Assembly: GCF_000757425.2 (NCBI RefSeq)
Contig: NZ_JPKR02000003.1
Coordinates: 620,001-684,000 of the forward strand
Direction: 5' to 3'
DNA from: Tatumella morbirosei
Lineage (GTDB): Bacteria; Pseudomonadota; Gammaproteobacteria; Enterobacterales; Enterobacteriaceae
DNA length: 64,000 bases
Of this stretch, positions 26,976 through 36,348 are shown one piece after another. The position numbers and the translations under genes are program-made. The notes beneath the pieces were generated by a model that saw nothing but the letters and a program-made list of their open reading frames with translations, did not search any database and was not told where the DNA came from. Position 1 is the first letter of the stretch; the number at the start of each line of letters is the position of its first letter.

Positions 26976-28049
26976 ATGATTAAACTTGAGGGAATTTTCA
27001 AAACCTATCCGGGAAGCCAGCATGCTGCAGTCAACAATTTGAACCTGGTGATCAATAAGAGTGAATTCTGCACCTTTGTCGGGCCCAGTGGTTGCGGTAA
27101 AACCACGATCCTGAGAATGATAAACCAGTTGGATATTCCCGATGCCGGCCTGGTGTATGTTGAAAATAAACTGTTATCTCAGTCAGATATTATACAGGTC
27201 AGACGACAAATCGGCTTCGTCATGCAAAATGCTGCTCTGTTTCCGCATCGTACCGTGTTCCGGAATATTGCTACCGTACCTTTATTATGTGGCTGGGATC
27301 GTCACAGGATTGCCGAACGTATTGAGGCATTGGTCGATCTGATGTCTCTGGATCGCAGCCTGTTACAACGCTACCCGCATGAGCTGTCAGGTGGTCAGCA
27401 AGGCCGTGTCGCGATTGCCAGAGCACTGGCAGCCGATCCCCCTATCCTGCTGATGGATGAGCCTTTTGCGGCAATTGACCCTATCGTCAGAGATAAACTG
27501 CAGGGAGAATTGTTGCATATCCAGCAACGTCTGAAAAAAACTATTGTACTGGTGACTCATGATATCAATGAGGCGATTCGTCTCGGCGATCGGATAGCCA
27601 TATTTCAGCAAGGCGGGAAGCTGGTTCAGTACGACACCCCCGATCATATACTGGCAAATCCGGCGAATGATTTCGTGCGGCAGTTTATCGGTCCGGAAGC
27701 TAACCTGCGCCGCCTGGAGCGGATAGTGGTCTCTTCCACGCCACAATATGATGTCCCGCTGGCAGGAAGTCCGTCATTACAGGATATCAGTCCGCACCCG
27801 CAACTGGCTCATGCCCCGGTATTGGTGCTGGATGATAACTGGCGGCCGTTACACTGGCAGACAGAAGGCACTCCCCCTCCGCAAACTATTGGTTTACAGG
27901 AATCACTGCGTTTTGCCTGTAATCAGCTACTGACTGCCCCCCACGGGCTGCTGGTCAAAACCGACGCTGAGGGCCGTTACTGTGGAGTATTGTCACTCGC
28001 GCTGCTGAATCAGAGTCTCGACACTCACCGCGAGGAAATCCGCCGATGA
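26976..28049 (+). CDS. ABC transporter ATP-binding protein, ProV/OpuCA/YehX-like
   Basis: ATPase of an osmoprotectant-type (quaternary amine) importer. Walker A GPSGCGKTT (about residues 37-45), Q-loop, signature LSGGQQGRVAIARALA, Walker B ILLMDEPFAAIDP. The C-terminal 110 residues occupy the place of the CBS domains of ProV/OpuCA but are divergent (LLVKTDAEGRYCGVLSLALL). 357 residues. First gene of a four-gene import operon; its stop overlaps the first permease start. Confidence 0.9.
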   Translation: MIKLEGIFKTYPGSQHAAVNNLNLVINKSEFCTFVGPSGCGKTTILRMINQLDIPDAGLVYVENKLLSQSDIIQVRRQIGFVMQNAALFPHRTVFRNIATVPLLCGWDRHRIAERIEALVDLMSLDRSLLQRYPHELSGGQQGRVAIARALAADPPILLMDEPFAAIDPIVRDKLQGELLHIQQRLKKTIVLVTHDINEAIRLGDRIAIFQQGGKLVQYDTPDHILANPANDFVRQFIGPEANLRRLERIVVSSTPQYDVPLAGSPSLQDISPHPQLAHAPVLVLDDNWRPLHWQTEGTPPPQTIGLQESLRFACNQLLTAPHGLLVKTDAEGRYCGVLSLALLNQSLDTHREEIRR

Positions 28050-28675
28050 TTGACTGGCACTGGATTATGACCAACAGCACCATGATTGCTGAGCTAAGCT
28101 GGCAACATGTGCAGATGGTAATTTACTCTCTGCTTTTTGGTTCCCTGTTGAGCGCCGTATTTTTACTGGTCATTCTGCGCTGGCCAGCCACGGCTCAACC
28201 GATTGTCACTTTCTGCGGCATATTGTTTACCATTCCGTCGCTGGCATTATTCATATTACTGATTCCGTTCACAGGGCTGAGTGTCACCACTTCGGTGATC
28301 GGGCTGACGCTCTACTCGCTGTTGATTCTGCTCAGTAATCTGCTGGCAGGAATGGAAAAGCTGCCTGCCGATGTGCTGGAATCGGCACGGGCACTCGGTT
28401 ACCGGCGAATTCAACGCTTTCTGGATGTGGAATTTTTTCTGATACTGCCGGCGGTGATCAGTGGTCTGCGGATTGCCTCCGTGACGCTGGTCGGGCTGGT
28501 CACCGTGACCTCACTGATTGGTCAGGGTGGATTGGGACAACTGCTACTGGCGGGATTTAATCAGGATTTCCTGACCCCAATTTGGGTGAGTCTGTTTCTG
28601 AGTCTGTTGTTATCTTTCATTTTCGATTTTGTGATTGCCCGTACCGGCCAGTGGATTATGCCATGGAACAGATAA
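28046..28675 (+). CDS. ABC transporter permease 1 (YehY/YehW/OpuCB-like)
   Basis: A 209-residue membrane protein with about five segments and the ABC permease EAA loop (ESARALGYRRIQRFLDVEFFLILPAVISGLRIA). Overlaps the ATPase gene by four bases (ATGA) and the next permease by 13 bases, so all three are translationally coupled. Confidence 0.9.
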   Translation: MIDWHWIMTNSTMIAELSWQHVQMVIYSLLFGSLLSAVFLLVILRWPATAQPIVTFCGILFTIPSLALFILLIPFTGLSVTTSVIGLTLYSLLILLSNLLAGMEKLPADVLESARALGYRRIQRFLDVEFFLILPAVISGLRIASVTLVGLVTVTSLIGQGGLGQLLLAGFNQDFLTPIWVSLFLSLLLSFIFDFVIARTGQWIMPWNR

Positions 28676-29349
28676 TTGCGACCTTTATCGCGACCTTTCA
28701 CTGGCTGACCGATGCCGGACACTGGACCGGGGATTCCGGTATTTTACAGCGGATTGCGGAGCATGGCTGGTATGTTTCAGTCAGCATTGTGATTGCCACC
28801 GTTATCGGGGTCCCGGCAGGTATATTTCTGGGATATCGCCCACGGCTGGCTTTCTGGTTTATCAACCTGTTTAACGCCGGGCGCGCGGTACCGTCACTGG
28901 GCCTGATATTGCTGTTTATTCTGCTGATAGGTTTTACCGACCTGCCGGTGTTTATCGCATTGATCGCTATGTCCCTGCCGCCGATTGTCACCAATACCTA
29001 TGCCGGGATTTATCATGCGGATAAACAGCTATGCGATGCAGCCAGAGCCATGGGGATGACGGGCTGGCAAAGCCTGACCGGCTTACGTTTACCTTTAGCT
29101 ATGCCGCTCATCTTCAGTGGATTTCGTACCGCTTTACTGCAACTAATTGCAACAGCAGTCATCGCAGCCTATGCCGGTGCCGGCGGCCTTGGCCGTTTTC
29201 TTATCGACGGACTGGGACAACAGGATGTGCCGCAAATCATTTCCGGCGCATTCATCGTATCGGTGCTGGCCATTATTTGTGACCTGATTTTGCTGGCGTT
29301 ACGTCGCCTGCTGTTTCGTCACAGTACAGGCTACTCATTTCAACAGTAA
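28663..29349 (+). CDS. ABC transporter permease 2 (YehW/OpuCD-like)
   Basis: A 228-residue membrane protein with the EAA motif DAARAMGMTGWQSLTGLRLPLAMPLIFSG. The ATG at 28663 lies inside the end of permease 1; earlier ORF starts would run far back into it. Having two different permeases plus one ATPase and one binding protein is typical of the YehWXYZ/OpuC class. Confidence 0.88.
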   Translation: MEQIIATFIATFHWLTDAGHWTGDSGILQRIAEHGWYVSVSIVIATVIGVPAGIFLGYRPRLAFWFINLFNAGRAVPSLGLILLFILLIGFTDLPVFIALIAMSLPPIVTNTYAGIYHADKQLCDAARAMGMTGWQSLTGLRLPLAMPLIFSGFRTALLQLIATAVIAAYAGAGGLGRFLIDGLGQQDVPQIISGAFIVSVLAIICDLILLALRRLLFRHSTGYSFQQ

Positions 29350-29387
29350 CCCACACCCCCTTACCCGTTAACCACAGAGGTCTCTGA

Positions 29388-30269
29388 ATGAAAAAATTAT
29401 CGTTACACCTGAAATCACCGGCTCTGTCACTACTGGGGGCGGCACTGCTGCTGGCCGGGGTCACCGCCCATGCCGAAACCCTGACCATCGGCGGCGCGAA
29501 CTTTTCTGAACAGTCGATTCTGGCGAATATTTATGCAAAGGCATTGCAAAAGAAAGGGCTGCAGGTAAATACCCGCCTGAATCTGGGGAACCGGGAAATT
29601 ATTATCCCTGCTCTGAAAAGCGGGGAAATTGATATCGTGCCAGAGTATCTTGGCGCTCTGCTTAACTACTATGATCCGAAAGCTGAAGTCACTCAGCAGC
29701 AGGATGTTGAAGCCGCACTGAAAAAGGTATTGCCCGCCGAATTTACCCTGCTGAAAGCGTCTGCAGCAGAATCTACCACCGCCTGGGCGGTGCGCGCCGA
29801 AACTGCGCAGAAATACCATCTGAAAACACTGTCTGACCTGGCGAAAGTGGCCGACAAACTGGTGGTCGGTGGCCCACCGGAAGTGGTGACCCGCGCATTA
29901 GGTCTGCCGGGGCTGGAACGGGTCTATGGCATTAAGTTTAAACGGGTTGAAACCCTGGATATGGGAGGACCATTGTCACGAATGGCACTGAATTCTAAAC
30001 GTATCGATGTCGCCACCGTGGTCTCTACTCAGGGCAACCTGGCCAAAGAGGACTGGGTAGTATTACAGGATGATAAACATGAACAACCTAGCCAGAATGT
30101 GGTCCCGTTGGTCAGAAAGGCCATTCTGACCCCGCAGGTCAGCCAGACTCTGGATGAGGTCTCCGCGAAGCTGAATAATAAAGCCCTGACAGAGCTGAAT
30201 CAGCAGGTTGACCTGCAACATGCCGATCCGGCTACTGTTGCTGGTGACTGGGTGAATAAAAATCTGTAA
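29388..30269 (+). CDS. Osmoprotectant-type substrate-binding protein (OsmF/YehZ-like)
   Basis: Periplasmic receptor with a Sec signal peptide (MKKLSLHLKSPALSLLGAALLLAGVTAHAE, cut after about residue 29) and the OpuAC-type start ETLTIGGANFSEQSILANIYAKAL. 293 residues. It comes after the ATPase and permeases and 34 bases before an LLM monooxygenase. YehZ-type systems bind quaternary amines weakly; the real ligand here may be an amine or sulfur compound that the monooxygenase attacks. Confidence 0.88.
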   Translation: MKKLSLHLKSPALSLLGAALLLAGVTAHAETLTIGGANFSEQSILANIYAKALQKKGLQVNTRLNLGNREIIIPALKSGEIDIVPEYLGALLNYYDPKAEVTQQQDVEAALKKVLPAEFTLLKASAAESTTAWAVRAETAQKYHLKTLSDLAKVADKLVVGGPPEVVTRALGLPGLERVYGIKFKRVETLDMGGPLSRMALNSKRIDVATVVSTQGNLAKEDWVVLQDDKHEQPSQNVVPLVRKAILTPQVSQTLDEVSAKLNNKALTELNQQVDLQHADPATVAGDWVNKNL

Positions 30270-30302
30270 TCACGGCGAATACATTCTGTTATGGAGCGGT
30301 TT

Positions 30303-31634
30303 ATGTCGTCACGACATCTGATTTTAAATCTGTTTTTCTATAATCCGCAGGGAGATTATCGTTTTTCGTGGCGGCATCCGGCCGCCGTCGATCAGCAGAT
30401 TTTTTCCCTGGAATATTACCGTAAACTGGCGGCCCAGGCCGAAGCTGCCACTCTGGATAATATCTTTATTGCTGATCACTATAGTGTCTGGGACAGCGTT
30501 CCTTCCGGGCTGACGGAGTATTCCAATCTGCGGCTGGAACCGCTGACTCTACTGTCAGCGTTGGCCGCCGTCACCCGGGATATCGGGCTGATGGGAACCG
30601 CTTCCACGACTTATCACGAGCCCTATAACCTGGCACGTTTTATTGCCTCGATGGACTGGATCAGCGAAGGACGGGTGAGCTGGAATATTGTGACCTCATG
30701 GCTACCTGAAGAAGCGGCCAACTTCGGGCGTGATGCCCTGCCGGCTCATCAGGACCGCTATCAGCGGGCAGCGGAGTTTATTCGTGTGGTCACCCAATTA
30801 TGGGACTCCTGGCAGGATGATGCCCTGCAATTTAATAAACAAACGGGGGTGATTGCCGATCCGAATAAAGTCCACACCGTAAATCATCAGGGCGATTATT
30901 TTCAGGTCCGTGGCCCTCTGAATGTCCCGCGGCCCCCCCAGGGGCGACCGGTACTGGTGCAGGCCGGCTCCTCCGCCGCCGGCAAACAACTGGCTGCTGA
31001 GTATGCGGATATGCACTTTGTGTTTATCCGGTCCATCGAACAGGGGCTGGCCTACCGTCAGGATATGAACCAGCGATTACTGAGCGTTGGTCGTCGCCCG
31101 GAATCACTCAAAATCATTGCCGGGGTGTTACCGGTGGTAATCCGCTCAGAGGAGGAAAAAACGCAACGTCTCGCCTTGAATCAGCAACTGTCCGGCGATG
31201 AAATGGCGATCGATCTACTCTCTTCCTACCTCAAAACTGACCTACGGCAGTATCCGCGCGATCAGCCATTGCCGGAGTTGCCAGAGAGTCATAACTTTGA
31301 TGGGATACGCACCCTGCTGGAAGTGATTAAAGGTTACGACCCGTCAATGTCACTGATTGAGATTGGTCGTCAGTTATTGCAGAGTTCAGACAGCTGGTTA
31401 CTGGCCGGGACTGCGGAGGAAATCGCAGATCAGTTAATCACTATTTTCGACAGTGGTGCAGCAGACGGATTTAACCTGATGTTCCCTTATCTGCCGACCG
31501 ATTTCGATAACTTCACTCGTGAAGTGGTCCCGTTGCTGAAGCAACGTGGAGTGATGCGCCAACAGTATGCGGCCGGAAATCTGCGGGAAAAACTCGGGTT
31601 ACCGGCTATCGCCAACCAGTTCATTGAGGGGTAG
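30303..31634 (+). CDS. LLM-class flavin monooxygenase (NtaA/SnaA/DszA subfamily)
   Basis: Bacterial-luciferase-like TIM-barrel enzyme using reduced FMN. Subfamily marks are LNLFFYNPQGDYRFSWRHP, SVWDSVPSGLTEYSNLRLEPLTLLSALA, GLMGTASTTYHEPYNLAR and SWNIVTSW. Relatives cleave nitrilotriacetate, EDTA, dibenzothiophene sulfone or similar C-N/C-S bonds. GGAG six bases before 30303 supports this ATG over the one at 30291. It is the last gene of the ABC operon. No flavin reductase is encoded beside it. Confidence 0.85.
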   Translation: MSSRHLILNLFFYNPQGDYRFSWRHPAAVDQQIFSLEYYRKLAAQAEAATLDNIFIADHYSVWDSVPSGLTEYSNLRLEPLTLLSALAAVTRDIGLMGTASTTYHEPYNLARFIASMDWISEGRVSWNIVTSWLPEEAANFGRDALPAHQDRYQRAAEFIRVVTQLWDSWQDDALQFNKQTGVIADPNKVHTVNHQGDYFQVRGPLNVPRPPQGRPVLVQAGSSAAGKQLAAEYADMHFVFIRSIEQGLAYRQDMNQRLLSVGRRPESLKIIAGVLPVVIRSEEEKTQRLALNQQLSGDEMAIDLLSSYLKTDLRQYPRDQPLPELPESHNFDGIRTLLEVIKGYDPSMSLIEIGRQLLQSSDSWLLAGTAEEIADQLITIFDSGAADGFNLMFPYLPTDFDNFTREVVPLLKQRGVMRQQYAAGNLREKLGLPAIANQFIEG

Positions 31635-31644
31635 TGTGACACTT

Positions 31645-32415
31645 TCAGGGAAGTGACCGGTCCGTCGGTATCAGTCCCTGATAAGCTTCGCGTGATATCT
31701 CACTAAATCCGCCGATGAATAACGGCGCACACAACGGCTGATTCAACGGGTCAGCCACCAGCTCCGTCAGGGTTTGCCGCAATAATTGCACTTGCTGATC
31801 AGTGACCTGCGCCGAAGCAATCAACGGCAAACCAGGCGTCAGCGGCGACTGTTCAATAACGCTCAGCCCGTGCAGCCATTGCGGGTGGTAGTGGGAAAAT
31901 AATGCCAGTGAGACACAATCCACGGCCGTAATATCGGCAGTCTGCTGCTGCAATGCCATCAGAGACTGGCGATGACCGCCGCTGAAGTGAACTTCTGAAA
32001 AAAACTCAGTGATCGACGACCTCTGCTCTGTCAGTCGCCTGACCCAGACATTATACCCGGACTGCGAATCCGCAGAATTACACACCAGTCGCTGCCCGAA
32101 AAAATCCGCCACAGTGCGTTGCCTGTCTGTATCGCGTACTACGTACAGACTTCGGTATCGGTAATCCTGACAACCTGCCGCAGTGTAGTGGAAACAACCT
32201 ATAGTCCGCACAGAATCCAGCAGTGTTACCAGCGGATAACCACAGGTCTGGGATAACAACAGTTCCTGTGACTGCCAGTGACCGACTAAGTCATCCGGCC
32301 ACACTACGCGGGTCTGTTGTTCGGTAAAACCCCGTCGCTGCAACCGGCGGGCTAACTCTCCGGTCAGCGCCAGTGTTGCAGGATGCCAGACATCATACAT
32401 CGGAAGACTAATCAC
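31645..32415 (-). CDS. PhnD-like phosphate/phosphonate-binding-fold protein without signal peptide
   Basis: A 256-residue periplasmic-binding-protein fold of the phosphonate-binding (PF12974-like) type (MISLPMYDVWHPATLALTGEL; LLLSQTCGYPLVTLL; ADITAVDCVSLALF). There is no signal peptide or lipobox, so it should stay in the cytoplasm. The GTG at 32415 is chosen because AGGA lies eight bases before it; the ATG at 32451 lies deep in the desaturase gene. It overlaps the desaturase stop by eight bases. Function unknown. Confidence 0.75.
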   Translation of the reverse strand: MISLPMYDVWHPATLALTGELARRLQRRGFTEQQTRVVWPDDLVGHWQSQELLLSQTCGYPLVTLLDSVRTIGCFHYTAAGCQDYRYRSLYVVRDTDRQRTVADFFGQRLVCNSADSQSGYNVWVRRLTEQRSSITEFFSEVHFSGGHRQSLMALQQQTADITAVDCVSLALFSHYHPQWLHGLSVIEQSPLTPGLPLIASAQVTDQQVQLLRQTLTELVADPLNQPLCAPLFIGGFSEISREAYQGLIPTDRSLP

Positions 32416-33376
32416 GCGGAGATTCCTGTTCAGACGGATGGAGTTCAACATCTACCGGCTCGGTCATAAAATGCCGCCACCAGTCGCGGTACCCCTTCAC
32501 CACGAATCCATGGTTACGTTGCTGATAACGTTGTCGGTTCAGCAGGTAAATGGTTCTCAGTGCATACCAGGGGATACCCGGTAAATCGTGGTGTACTGAA
32601 TGGTAGTTCAGATTCAGGAATAGTAAACGCCAGCCGGCACCGGCTTCGTTAATCACGGAACGCGCGGCTGGATTGTCGTCCGCCCGGTGTTCATAAAAGG
32701 AGCGGACTTTAGTCAGTGCCAGCGCCGGATAGCTGACAACCAGCAGATACCAGCCAACCGACATGCCATGCCTGGTTATCCAGTGAAATACCACCACTAA
32801 CAACAGACCATGTACCAGCCACATCAGTATCGCCCGGGCACGAAGCCAGACAAAATCACTCAGCAACTGCCGGAACGTCGCAGCTATATCCATCAGCGGC
32901 CCCAGTATCAGCCTACCGGGAAAGGTATTTCGCAGGCGAATCAACGCGCGTCGCAATGGCCCGAAGCGCTGCCAGCTTTGGCGCGAAAAATAGTAGGTTT
33001 CAGGATCGTCCTGCGGGTAGGTAAGCAGTTCATTACGGTGATGAGCCAAATGGGAGTCACGATACAGGCCATAGGGATACCAGACGGCCAGAGGCAACAA
33101 CCCCAATAACTGGTTCACCCGCGCGTAGCGCGTGGGATGCCCGTGAATCAGTTCATGCTGCAGTGACATATACCAGGCGGTGAACCAGACAAGCAACAGA
33201 GTGGTCAGCCCTTTCCCCAGAGATTCTGCCAGCATAAAGCTACCAAACCAGCCCACATAAATGGTGACAATCAGCCCCCAGGTAGGAAATTCGCTGCGCC
33301 ACCACCAGCGCTGCTGTTGCTGCTTAATCCAGTCTCGTTGCTGCTGATCGAGATACGCGGTTTTCTTCTCTGCCAT
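32408..33376 (-). CDS. Membrane fatty-acid desaturase/hydroxylase family protein
   Basis: Integral di-iron enzyme with the three histidine boxes HELIHGH, HLAHHRNE and HSVHHD in the correct order, and several membrane segments (WGLIVTIYVGWFG; LMWLVHGLLLVVVFHWI). 322 residues. It is in an overlapping operon with the cytosolic PhnD-like protein. Possible substrates are acyl chains, sterol- or carotenoid-like lipids, or an alkylamine. The neighbour gives no clear answer. Confidence 0.85.
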   Translation of the reverse strand: MAEKKTAYLDQQQRDWIKQQQQRWWWRSEFPTWGLIVTIYVGWFGSFMLAESLGKGLTTLLLVWFTAWYMSLQHELIHGHPTRYARVNQLLGLLPLAVWYPYGLYRDSHLAHHRNELLTYPQDDPETYYFSRQSWQRFGPLRRALIRLRNTFPGRLILGPLMDIAATFRQLLSDFVWLRARAILMWLVHGLLLVVVFHWITRHGMSVGWYLLVVSYPALALTKVRSFYEHRADDNPAARSVINEAGAGWRLLFLNLNYHSVHHDLPGIPWYALRTIYLLNRQRYQQRNHGFVVKGYRDWWRHFMTEPVDVELHPSEQESPRD

Positions 33377-33555
33377 ATCGCCCGTCAAAAATTATACAGT
33401 TCAGCAAAATATTGCTGACTGGCAGAGAGAAAACAACCGAATAGAAATCATAAGCTTTGCAGAAAATTAGCTGAGCACTGAACATGGGGATCGAACTGTT
33501 TTCCACGTCACTCTCGAACGACCTGGTTTAGGCGACAGGTCGCCAAGCCATAATG

Positions 33556-34221
33556 TCAGGCTGTTACCAGTCCTGCCTGTTGGGCTGCGGCTATCACCCG
33601 GGCTGCCGGAACATTAATCCATTGCTGCGGGTCAGGAGTACCGGACTGAGCCAGCCAGGCAGCTACCATCTGATACCCGAGGCTGTAACCATACCAGCGC
33701 GGTAAAGTACCGCTGCCAAAAAACAGCGCAGCATGGTCGTAGGGTTGCTGATTCAGTACTTCAGTGGGTAGCGGCCACTGCAGTAACTGTGCCTCACTGA
33801 GAGCCACTTCCCAAATTTCAGGGGGACTATCGGCCAGTTGCCTGACAAACTGCCCTGCCAACCCTTCGCTGACCAGTGCTTCTCCGGCGGTAAACCCGTA
33901 ACCCGGCCCCGCCATCCGTAAACAGTGATGGACTTCATGCAAAATATGCCTTTGCATTGTTCCCTGATGCAGGCTTTCCTCAAACGCAGGGTTGTCAGGA
34001 TCCACCGCCAGACTAAATAACTTATCAGTAAAAGCACGTCCCAGTAATCCGGCTTCAGGAATTACCTGACCAGGCAGATTCTGTATCAGAATATCCAGCC
34101 GCGGTGATGGCATCATGCTGCTGAGCAGCGCCTCAGCCCTGACAAAATTTTCTGTAATCTGGTCACGGAAGCGTGACAGCGAACCTGTAGCTTCCAGCCA
34201 GTGCAGGGTCCAGTATGACAT
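33556..34221 (-). CDS. DUF2268-type predicted zinc metalloprotease
   Basis: A 221-residue cytosolic protein with a metalloprotease motif HEVHH (residues 95-99, HExxH) and a downstream glutamate region (EALVSEGLAGQFVRQLA) matching the DUF2268 family. The start has CAGGAGTTGCATC before ATG. No signal peptide. Stands alone between the desaturase operon and blc. Substrate unknown. Confidence 0.75.
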   Translation of the reverse strand: MSYWTLHWLEATGSLSRFRDQITENFVRAEALLSSMMPSPRLDILIQNLPGQVIPEAGLLGRAFTDKLFSLAVDPDNPAFEESLHQGTMQRHILHEVHHCLRMAGPGYGFTAGEALVSEGLAGQFVRQLADSPPEIWEVALSEAQLLQWPLPTEVLNQQPYDHAALFFGSGTLPRWYGYSLGYQMVAAWLAQSGTPDPQQWINVPAARVIAAAQQAGLVTA

Positions 34222-34345
34222 GATGCAACTCCTGTGTTAAAGAAAGTCTATTTAGTTAAAATATAACAGTTTTTTTTGAATCACACCCGCCGTTTTCTGT
34301 GGTGATGCTATACTCAGCAACATACCGTTGTTGAGAGGAGTTGAG

Positions 34346-34903
34346 ATGAAAATCTGGCCCGTGGTATCGGTAGTTGCCTTATCCGTCGCGCTTGCCGCCT
34401 GTCGTTCCCCCACTCCGCCGAAAGGCGTCATTCCGGTGACTGATTTTGACGCCAGCCGTTATTCCGGCCAGTGGTATGAAATTATGCGGCTGGATAATCG
34501 TTTTGAACGCGGGCTGGAACAGGTGACCGCCAGTTATCAGCCACAAAGTGACGGAAGTTTGCGGGTCACAAACCGGGGATATGATGTGCAGAACCGGCGC
34601 TGGAAAACCAGTGTGAGGAAAGCATTATTCACCGGCCAGCCCGATGTAGGTGCTCTGAAAGTATCGTTTTTTGGTCCGTTCTATGGTGGCTACAACGTGA
34701 TTGCTGTGGATGAACAATACCGGTATGCGTTGGTGAGTGGACCTAACCGCCGTTATTTATGGTTACTGTCCCGCACACCAGAGATGCCGGCAGAAATCCG
34801 CAATCACTATCTCCGTCTGGCTAAACAACTGAACTTCCCGGTAGAGCAGTTGATTTCTGTGTCGCAAGGCAATCTTTCGTTAGCCAGAACTCAGGAAGAA
34901 TAG
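34346..34903 (+). CDS. blc: Outer-membrane lipoprotein Blc (bacterial lipocalin)
   Basis: Lipocalin that binds lysophospholipids at the outer membrane. Signal peptide and lipobox LAAC (about residue 18-21), then the lipocalin motif GQWYEIMRLDNRFERGLEQVTA and the C-terminal YLWLLSRTPEM. 185 residues. GAGAGGAG precedes the ATG at 34346; the ORF start at 34328 is too early. Confidence 0.92.
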   Translation: MKIWPVVSVVALSVALAACRSPTPPKGVIPVTDFDASRYSGQWYEIMRLDNRFERGLEQVTASYQPQSDGSLRVTNRGYDVQNRRWKTSVRKALFTGQPDVGALKVSFFGPFYGGYNVIAVDEQYRYALVSGPNRRYLWLLSRTPEMPAEIRNHYLRLAKQLNFPVEQLISVSQGNLSLARTQEE

Positions 34904-35106
34904 CCGCACACGGAATAGTTTTTCTTTCCCGTACAGATATATTTTGTTATTCGTCAGTGCCAGATAACACTGTCATTCTTGCAAGAGTAAACCGTTGCAG
35001 TCAGAGACAGTATGGGTCCGGTAATATTTTGTGATGACCTGCATCATCCGGACCTGACTGCCGGCTTAACTCTTTGTTCCGAACCTTACCCAGGATAATT
35101 CTCTGC

Positions 35107-36303
35107 ATGAATGGTGAAACTGCGCTTTCAGAGCAACAACAAAAAAGTAATATTTTCCGGCTGGCAACGGCTCAGGCACTGGCGGGTGCAAACTCGGTGG
35201 TGTTCTATGCCACCGGGGCGATTGTCGGCAATAACCTGGCACCTGACAATTCGCTGGCAACCCTGCCGGTCACTGTGTTTGTGGCAGGTATGGCGGCCTG
35301 TATTTTACCCTTCGGGCAATTGGCCAGAAAATATGGACGTCGGTCTGCCTTTATGACAGGAACCAGTTCGGGTGTGCTGACTGGTCTGCTGGCTGCACTG
35401 GCTGTTATCACCGGCTCGTTTTCATTATTCTGTCTGGCTGCCTTTTTCGGCGGAGCTTATGCCGCGGTCGCTGTCACTTTCCGCTTTGCCGCTACCGATG
35501 GTGCAGCGCCCGGCCAGCGTGCCCGTGCGCTGTCACTGGTGATGGGTGGAGGGGTAATTGCCGGGGTGATTGGCCCGATGCTGGTCACTGGCACCATGAG
35601 TCTGTGGCCCGGACAGCTGTTTGCAGCCACCTTTTTGGCTCAGGCCCTGGTGGCACTGATTTCTGCGGCAGTGCTGGCTGGAGTAAAGTTACCTCCGGTC
35701 AGGATGGGTGCTGAAAGCCGTGGCCGTCCGTTACGGGAACTGGTCCGCCAGCCAGGCTTTACGCGCACGGTGTTCAGCGGTGCTGTCTCCTATATGGTAA
35801 TGAATTTCCTAATGACCGCCTCCCCTCTGGCCATGCATATGCACGGGATTTCACAACAGGACTCTAATCTTGGAATTCAGTGGCATGTGATAGCCATGTA
35901 CGGACCAGGCTTTTTTACCGGCCGGTTAATCAGCCGGTTTGGCTCCGACAGAATCACCATCGCTGGATTATTGATCCTGGTATTATCTGTGTTCGTTGGT
36001 CTGGCTGGCACCGATGTGATGCACTATTGGTTATCGCTGATTTTACTCGGCCTGGGCTGGAATTTTGGCTTCACCGGCGCCTCGGCACAGATCATCAATT
36101 ATCATCAGCCCTCAGAGAAAACCACGGTCCAGTCACTGAACGATTTCGTAGTATTCGGGGTAATGATTATCGGGTCATTTGCATCGGGGGCGCTGTTGCA
36201 TCTGGTGGGCTGGAACGGAGTGTTATGGGGTTCTCTGGTACCGGTATTGCTGGCCCTGACAGGATTACTGGCCGGACAACGTCGGATAACAGTGACAGGA
36301 TAA
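35107..36303 (+). CDS. Major facilitator superfamily transporter
   Basis: A 398-residue permease with twelve hydrophobic segments and the inter-helix motif GQLARKYGRRSAFMTG between helices 2 and 3. Starts MNGETALSEQQQ with AGGATAATTCTCTGC upstream; an earlier in-frame start at 35074 is less likely. Resembles YcaD/YfcJ-like exporters of unknown substrate. Converges on the fhuE gene and its terminator. Confidence 0.85.
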   Translation: MNGETALSEQQQKSNIFRLATAQALAGANSVVFYATGAIVGNNLAPDNSLATLPVTVFVAGMAACILPFGQLARKYGRRSAFMTGTSSGVLTGLLAALAVITGSFSLFCLAAFFGGAYAAVAVTFRFAATDGAAPGQRARALSLVMGGGVIAGVIGPMLVTGTMSLWPGQLFAATFLAQALVALISAAVLAGVKLPPVRMGAESRGRPLRELVRQPGFTRTVFSGAVSYMVMNFLMTASPLAMHMHGISQQDSNLGIQWHVIAMYGPGFFTGRLISRFGSDRITIAGLLILVLSVFVGLAGTDVMHYWLSLILLGLGWNFGFTGASAQIINYHQPSEKTTVQSLNDFVVFGVMIIGSFASGALLHLVGWNGVLWGSLVPVLLALTGLLAGQRRITVTG

Positions 36304-36310
36304 ACTGCAT

Positions 36311-36338
36311 TAAAAAGAATGCCCCTGACGGGGCATTC
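36311..36338 (-). terminator. Rho-independent terminator of the TonB receptor gene
   Basis: Stem GAATGCCCC/GGGGCATTC (36317-36325 with 36330-36338), loop of four, followed on the minus strand by TTTTTA. It lies just past the receptor stop and may also serve the convergent MFS gene. Confidence 0.85.
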
Positions 36339-36348
36339 AGCAGGCTGA

